NCBI GenBank assembly: GCA_947628245.1
Contig: CANQZH010000029.1
Location: 1 to 9,361, forward strand
Length of the DNA stretch: 9,361 nucleotides
Source of the DNA: an uncultured Bacilli bacterium
Lineage (GTDB): Bacteria; Bacillota_I; Bacilli_A; RF39; UBA660
Direction: 5' to 3'
Each line of letters begins with the position of its first letter. Positions within the stretch are counted from its first letter, which is position 1. Positions 5,442 through 9,361 of the stretch are shown here, in pieces. The notes beneath the pieces were generated by a model. That model was not told where the DNA came from, made no database searches, and worked only from the letters and a program-made list of their open reading frames with translations. The translations under genes were made by a program, and so were the position numbers.

Positions 5442-8057
5442 TTTACAACCGTTTTCAACGTATGAAAGTAAATTTGTAGCATATGTTTTTCGCTTAGAAT
5501 TTTCGCAATCATCTTTACCAGGTCTTTCATAATTCATACAAAAATTATATGCATATTCGGTTTCACTGTGGTTATTTTCTCTTAAATATTTTTCAGTAGA
5601 ACTATAAGATTCATTTAACTCTTTAATTAGGAATTTAATTTGATTACCGACCGAATAACTACCATCACCATAAATACTTTTCAAATTATTAAAACGTGCC
5701 GTTTCCCATTGGGCAATTCCGCGATGATTAGTTGAATTAACTGATTTAGGATTAAAATCACTTTCTTGTTGTAAATTACCCATAATACCTGCAATAGCTT
5801 TATCATTATAGCCACTGTTTTTTAAAGTTAAACATATTGTTTGTTTGCTATCTTCACCTTCAACTACACTACCATCACCACTACAAATTTTACGTGGATC
5901 GCTTGCTGACACATAATTTGTTGGATCAACGGCTTCACCATTTATTTGAACTTTAAAATCTAAATGTGGTCCAGTTGAATTACCAGTATTACCTAATTTA
6001 CCAATAACTTGACCTTGTTTTACATTATCGCCTTTAGAAACGGCTACACTATATAAGTGACCATATCTTGTTATACTTCCATCAGAATGAGAAATATATA
6101 CAGCATTACCTAAGAAACCTCCACAAGAAGTGTCTCCTGCTATACAACCAGTTGTTGTATCAGTAACTATTCCATCAGCAGCTGCAATTACATTAGTTCG
6201 TCTTTCTCTTCCACCACCAATATCTATAGCATTATGATTAGTACTTGCATTGGCTGTAGGGGCATCTCTAAGACCAAAACCACTTGTAATTGTTGTTGTC
6301 TCTGGATCGCCATCAGCATATGTTATTCCATCTTTTTGAGTAGTTTCTGTAGAACCAATTGGCCACCACATACAACCAGCTCCACTAGCAGTCATTTTAC
6401 AGTCATTTTCATCGATATTCCAAATTGCTTTTCGATATTTTTGAGTATTTCGATCTTGATACTTGCCGTATAAAACTTGTTCCTCATTAGTAGTTGGAAC
6501 ACAATTTGTGGTATCACCATTAATATAACATTGAGGTCCGTTACAAGCATTTTGTACTCGAGAAGGTATTCCATTAGGAAAAATATAAGGAGCATAATAA
6601 CAACCACCATCTCCTGAACTACCCGGATTATACCAATAATATCCTAAAAAAGCATAACTTTTTAATAAATCATTATAATCAGAATATTGTCTATTAACAG
6701 CTTGGCAATACTCAGCAATAGCTGCTTCAAAATCTGTGCCAAAATCTACACATAAAGATAAATCTAAACCATTATTGCAACCCCAACCCCAATAATTATT
6801 ATAGGTAAAACGTCTATTTCCTGATTCATCAAAATCAGGACTAAAACCCTCTAAAATAGCTCTTATTATTACAAATTCAGGATTTATATTATTTTCCAAT
6901 GCAACATCATAAATCATCTCGGCATTTGTTAAAAATAATTTCCAGCCATCTTGCATTGCTCCAGTATAATTAAAGCTTTTTAATCCAGCAACAAATTGAG
7001 ATTTTGTTAAAGTAGTTTTATGTAAATCCATTGTTCCACAATTTTCAGCTAATTGATTTGCATTTGCAAGTTCATCTTCATCATCTTGTTCTTTATTTAT
7101 AGTCCAATAACTATGATCTCCTAAAAAATATTGTAAAATATCTGACCAGTTTAATTTATATTCTTCTAATAAATAATATGCTGCATAAACATTAAATCCA
7201 CTTGTATCATCTTGATGAGCCCATTCTTTATAATCCTGCTCAGCATAACAAGAACTTAAACTTTCATTAGGCTGATTACATGGACAATCTTTATATTTGC
7301 TAGGAACATTTGCATTAACCCAACTAGTTGGAATTTTAAAATCTGGAACTTGAAAAATCGAATAATTAGTCCCATCATTGGTACTATAGCAAAAATCAGA
7401 AACATTAACGTTCATAATCTTTTTTTTACCAGCTTTGGACATAACAACTCCATTTGCTGAATCTAAAGCTTCGTCTAAAGTAGCTTGACCATAAGATGGT
7501 TTATTATATATTCTTTTATCACGATAAGTGACTTTGCAATCATTATAAATTACTTCATTTCTTAAAGCAATTGCTAAAGCTTTATATAAATGGTAAATTC
7601 CTGCATCTTTATTTTTTAATTCTTTAGTATAAGTATAGGTTGCAGCAGCAACATAATCTTCAAGTTTCATTGTTTTAGAACTACTTTCATTAGCACCATA
7701 TGGATTATATATAACTTCAACACTTTCACATTTATTGTCTAAACTTTCCATATATTTATAATCAAAGGTTTTAGTTGAAGTATTACTTCCCAAAAAAATA
7801 CTTATAAACAAAATAAAAATTGCTACAATAACACCTATTGCTATTATTTTTCTTTTTAATAAAAAATTAATTAGTTTTTTACTAGCTACTCCTAAAAAAT
7901 TCCCACTCTTAGGAGGTTCAACATCCATATCAGCTTCATTTTCTTCTAAAGCAGGCGGTTGTTCTTGGACTTCTTCATTATTAGATGGCTCATCATTATT
8001 AAGTAATTCTTCATCATTAGCTACTTCTTCATTATCATTTTCATCAAAAGAATCCAT
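5439..8057 (-). CDS. Membrane-anchored multimodular peptidoglycan hydrolase (SpoIID-like, glucosaminidase-like, M23, phage-tail lysozyme)
   Basis: An 872-residue protein. Residues 1-49 are a cytoplasmic tail with 20 Asp/Glu and no Lys/Arg. One membrane segment (about 71-89) follows a basic patch. Four modules lie outside the membrane. (a) About 110-318 is SpoIID/LytB-like: LEDYV at 132, candidate catalytic Glu146, ALAIALRNEVIYN, EALDSANGVVM, and a final NVYAAYYL...WSDILQYFLG block. (b) About 370-480 is glucosaminidase/lysozyme-like: AILEGFSP with Glu403, then NNYWGWGC. (c) About 590-716 is an M23 endopeptidase with zinc ligands His608, Asp612 and His698 and catalytic His667. (d) About 738-868 is a phage-tail-type lysozyme: IAGIMGNLQQESDFNP with Glu765, then GIAQWE. 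It has 23 cysteines, all outside. It could cut glycan strands and peptides at a secretion site. It begins the operon, with AAGAGGTGG before ATG 8057. M23 and lysozyme calls are firm; SpoIID is a weaker match. Confidence 0.9.
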   Translation of the reverse strand: MDSFDENDNEEVANDEELLNNDEPSNNEEVQEQPPALEENEADMDVEPPKSGNFLGVASKKLINFLLKRKIIAIGVIVAIFILFISIFLGSNTSTKTFDYKYMESLDNKCESVEVIYNPYGANESSSKTMKLEDYVAAATYTYTKELKNKDAGIYHLYKALAIALRNEVIYNDCKVTYRDKRIYNKPSYGQATLDEALDSANGVVMSKAGKKKIMNVNVSDFCYSTNDGTNYSIFQVPDFKIPTSWVNANVPSKYKDCPCNQPNESLSSCYAEQDYKEWAHQDDTSGFNVYAAYYLLEEYKLNWSDILQYFLGDHSYWTINKEQDDEDELANANQLAENCGTMDLHKTTLTKSQFVAGLKSFNYTGAMQDGWKLFLTNAEMIYDVALENNINPEFVIIRAILEGFSPDFDESGNRRFTYNNYWGWGCNNGLDLSLCVDFGTDFEAAIAEYCQAVNRQYSDYNDLLKSYAFLGYYWYNPGSSGDGGCYYAPYIFPNGIPSRVQNACNGPQCYINGDTTNCVPTTNEEQVLYGKYQDRNTQKYRKAIWNIDENDCKMTASGAGCMWWPIGSTETTQKDGITYADGDPETTTITSGFGLRDAPTANASTNHNAIDIGGGRERRTNVIAAADGIVTDTTTGCIAGDTSCGGFLGNAVYISHSDGSITRYGHLYSVAVSKGDNVKQGQVIGKLGNTGNSTGPHLDFKVQINGEAVDPTNYVSASDPRKICSGDGSVVEGEDSKQTICLTLKNSGYNDKAIAGIMGNLQQESDFNPKSVNSTNHRGIAQWETARFNNLKSIYGDGSYSVGNQIKFLIKELNESYSSTEKYLRENNHSETEYAYNFCMNYERPGKDDCENSKRKTYATNLLSYVENGCK

Positions 8058-8061
8058 TTTA

Positions 8062-8070
8062 CCACCTCTT
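8062..8070 (-). promoter_or_regulatory. Ribosome binding site of the multimodular hydrolase
   Basis: AAGAGGTGG on the minus strand, four bases before ATG 8057. It supports a start that includes the acidic cytoplasmic tail. Confidence 0.7.
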
Positions 8071-8081
8071 TTACTTTTATC

Positions 8082-8090
8082 ATTATAACA
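8082..8090 (-). promoter_or_regulatory. Extended -10 promoter of the secretion operon
   Basis: TGTTATAAT on the minus strand: an exact TATAAT (8082-8087) with the TG of an extended -10 element one base upstream. The -35 position falls in the T-run of the preceding terminator and does not match TTGACA, which extended -10 promoters tolerate. The predicted start is near 8075, giving a leader of about 18 bases. Confidence 0.65.
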
Positions 8091-8100
8091 TTAAAAGCTT

Positions 8101-8123
8101 AAAAAAAACACCAAAAAGGTGTT
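8101..8123 (-). terminator. Strong rho-independent terminator after the SMR-like gene
   Basis: On the minus strand, AACACC (8118-8123) pairs perfectly with GGTGTT (8107-8112) around a five-T loop. A run of T follows. The stem starts inside the TAA stop codon (8122-8124) of the transporter gene, so the hairpin takes no extra space. Confidence 0.9.
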
Positions 8124-8469
8124 ATCTTTTAAAGGCAATTAAAACAATTCCTACTATAACTAAAACAATGCCTAAAATATTAATCCAACTCATTGGTTCT
8201 TTAAAGAAAAAATAACTACCAACTAAAACAACAACTTGAACTATTCCTGTAGCAATCGGAACTATATAACTTAAATCATAGCTAGCAATTAACTTTTGCC
8301 ATAATAGAAAACTACAAATATATAGTAAAAAACCTAAAGCCGTTATAAAACCAATCTTAAAACTTATTTCATTTTTAAAAGATAAAGATAAGGAATCTCC
8401 TCCTAATTTCATACAAAACAAACCACCAGTTGTTAACAAAATATAAATAGTCGTAAATATAAACTTCAT
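8122..8469 (-). CDS. SMR/EamA-like four-helix membrane transporter, probable lipid-linked sugar flippase
   Basis: A 115-residue, almost wholly hydrophobic protein with four membrane helices (about 2-20, 36-57, 66-88, 96-113). The third and fourth helices carry the EamA/SMR pattern: YIVPIATG, then FFFKEP and SWINILGIVLVIVGIVLI. Helix 1 has no glutamate, whereas EmrE-type drug pumps need one there (Glu14). It therefore resembles ArnE/ArnF-type undecaprenyl-phosphate-sugar carriers more than drug exporters. The substrate call is inferred from that missing residue and from its neighbours: ATG overlaps the stop of the DUF2304 gene (ATGA), downstream of a polyprenyl-phosphate glycosyltransferase. 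A ribosome binding site, GGAGG, lies about seven bases upstream. It is the last gene of its operon. A cation or drug transporter remains possible. Confidence 0.78.
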   Translation of the reverse strand: MKFIFTTIYILLTTGGLFCMKLGGDSLSLSFKNEISFKIGFITALGFLLYICSFLLWQKLIASYDLSYIVPIATGIVQVVVLVGSYFFFKEPMSWINILGIVLVIVGIVLIAFKR

Positions 8470-8813
8470 TTTTTATCCTCCATCTCTTTTTTCATAATTG
8501 ATATTTCTTCGATTAAAAGAGTTATCTTTTTTTTATTATTAGAAACAACAACTGTAAGCGCTAAAGTAATAAAAAGCAAAATAACAATAAAGAAACATAA
8601 TAACATATTAGATAATAATTCAAAACCAATTAAATTAGCAAAATGATTCATAACCCCTGGAAGTAAAACACTTATTAACATTAGGATAATTGCTAAAAAC
8701 CATACTAAAGCATACTTAGTTGATAACTTTCTTTTTCTTAATAAATAAACAATTAAAAAGAATAGAAATAAAATAAAGACAATAATTATAAATGATAAAT
8801 TTTTAGAAATCAT
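8466..8813 (-). CDS. DUF2304 membrane protein, GacJ-like partner of the glycosyltransferase
   Basis: A 115-residue protein with three membrane helices (about 5-25, 35-53, 66-90) and a charged, probably amphipathic cytoplasmic C-terminal helix (93-114). The signature LLRKRKLSTKYALVWFL between helices 1 and 2, and LLPGVMNHFANLIGFEL after helix 2, are typical of DUF2304. In streptococci the DUF2304 protein GacJ sits next to the GT2 enzyme GacI and stimulates synthesis of polyprenyl-phosphate-GlcNAc. The same role is inferred here because the gene overlaps the GT2 gene by four bases (ATGA) and is read with it. The start has AAGGAGG six bases upstream. The stop is UGA in another ATGA overlap, which shows UGA is not a tryptophan codon here. 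Confidence 0.88.
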   Translation of the reverse strand: MISKNLSFIIIVFILFLFFLIVYLLRKRKLSTKYALVWFLAIILMLISVLLPGVMNHFANLIGFELLSNMLLCFFIVILLFITLALTVVVSNNKKKITLLIEEISIMKKEMEDKK

Positions 8814-9361
8814 TTGTACCTCCTTAGTCCTTCAATAATAATTGATAAACAAACATTTATCATATAATAAGAACTCTTCCACGTATGAATAGATGAAGAA
8901 CCACCAGTTCTCTCAAACATATTAACTCCTATTTCTTTAACTTTATAACCTTTTTTTACAAGCAAAACGGTAGTAACTGGTTCAGGGTATTCAGTAGGAT
9001 AATAATTAGCAAATTCCTTAATAACTGCTTTATTAGCCGCCCTAAAACCACTAGTAGTATCTTTTAATTTAAAACCACAAGCAATTTTAATAAAAAAAGT
9101 AATAATCTTAATTCCAACTCTTCGCATAAAAGAAGTTTTAAAACCACTAATATCATCAATAAAACGACTACCAATTGTAAAATCAGCTTCAGAGTTAATA
9201 ATTGGTTTAATTAACTTATCAACATAAGATACATCATGTTGTCCATCACCATCAAATTGAATAGCCAAATCATAATCATTTTTCAAAGCATATTTATAAC
9301 CAGTTTGAACAGCCCCACCAATTCCTAAATTATTAATTAAGTTAATATGAGGTAAATTATT
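8810..9361 (-). CDS. GT2-family polyprenyl-phosphate glycosyltransferase, N-terminus cut by window edge
   Basis: The frame is open to the right edge, so 183 residues are visible and roughly 50-60 N-terminal residues are missing. The TTG at 9284-9286 is an internal leucine codon, not a start: the upstream codons read NNLGIGGAVQTGYKYA, a conserved GT2 segment. The catalytic FDGDGQHD follows (visible residues 36-43, Asp37/Asp39 for nucleotide-sugar and metal binding), then ADFTIGSRF, DTTSGFRAANKAV, TEYPEP and ERTGGSSSIHTWKS. These are the hallmarks of dolichol- or undecaprenyl-phosphate sugar transferases of the DPM1/GacI group lacking long C-terminal membrane domains. It would attach a sugar to a polyprenyl phosphate at the inner membrane face. 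The sugar cannot be told. It is translationally coupled to the DUF2304 gene. Confidence 0.9.
   Translation of the reverse strand, partial: NNLPHINLINNLGIGGAVQTGYKYALKNDYDLAIQFDGDGQHDVSYVDKLIKPIINSEADFTIGSRFIDDISGFKTSFMRRVGIKIITFFIKIACGFKLKDTTSGFRAANKAVIKEFANYYPTEYPEPVTTVLLVKKGYKVKEIGVNMFERTGGSSSIHTWKSSYYMINVCLSIIIEGLRRYK

Noticed and set aside
6234..6610. Two open frames (plus 6234-6473, minus 6392-6610) inside the multimodular hydrolase
   Set aside because: The true frame carries the recognisable M23 and lysozyme-like motifs across this whole stretch. The others have no start signal or homology.
8466..8813. Possible Mycoplasma-type genetic code given the AT richness
   Set aside because: UGA ends both the DUF2304 and GT2 frames in ATGA overlaps with well-placed ribosome binding sites for the next gene, and tryptophans are encoded by UGG. 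The standard bacterial code fits.
1..9361. Integrative conjugative element with visible ends
   Set aside because: No integrase, relaxase, tRNA gene or direct-repeat att pair could be found in the window. The secretion-like genes alone do not show a mobile element.

Overview
The window looks like a chromosomal stretch from a very AT-rich, low-GC Gram-positive (Bacillota) bacterium. It probably belongs to one of the uncultured Bacilli/Erysipelotrichia/RF39-type gut lineages related to Mollicutes. Several things point there: strong purine-rich Shine-Dalgarno sites (AAGGAGG, TAGGAGG), A/T-ending codons, exported peptidoglycan-active enzymes (so a cell wall is present), and UGA used as a real stop codon in two ATGA overlaps (8466-8469 and 8810-8813). 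The UGA stops argue against the Mycoplasma code. Lineage assignment is inference. All ten genes I support lie on the minus strand, so the layout below runs right to left, in the direction of transcription.

(1) Right edge to 8122: three overlapping genes for polyprenyl-phosphate-sugar metabolism. These are a GT2 glycosyltransferase (5' end outside the window), a DUF2304 membrane protein and a four-helix SMR/EamA-like transporter. They end in a strong terminator at 8101-8123. The likely job is to make a lipid-linked sugar at the inner face of the membrane and carry it outward.

(2) 8090 to about 2376: an operon starting with a TGTTATAAT promoter. It encodes an 872-residue membrane-anchored, cysteine-rich cell-wall enzyme with four recognisable modules (SpoIID-like, glucosaminidase-like, M23 peptidase, phage-tail-type lysozyme). 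Next comes a bitopic protein with two NTF2-like repeats (VirB8/TcpC-like), then a VirD4/TraG-type coupling ATPase with an unusual C-terminal extension. A separate gene for a smaller exported glucosaminidase-like enzyme (1610-2278) follows, driven by a perfect TTGACA-17-TATAAT promoter and closed by a strong terminator. Together these look like part of a Gram-positive type IV secretion/conjugation apparatus: wall-opening enzymes, a channel scaffold and a substrate-recruiting ATPase. No VirB4, VirB6, relaxase, integrase or att site is visible.

(3) 1540 to 789: a UPF0158-family protein and a small rhodanese-like protein, probably cotranscribed.

(4) 719 to the left edge: the N-terminal part of RmuC.

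Intergenic gaps are all under about 100 bases and are filled by terminators, promoters and ribosome binding sites. Exact TATAAT -10 boxes recur, and they often sit directly behind the previous gene's terminator. I saw no tRNA, rRNA, CRISPR or insertion sequence.
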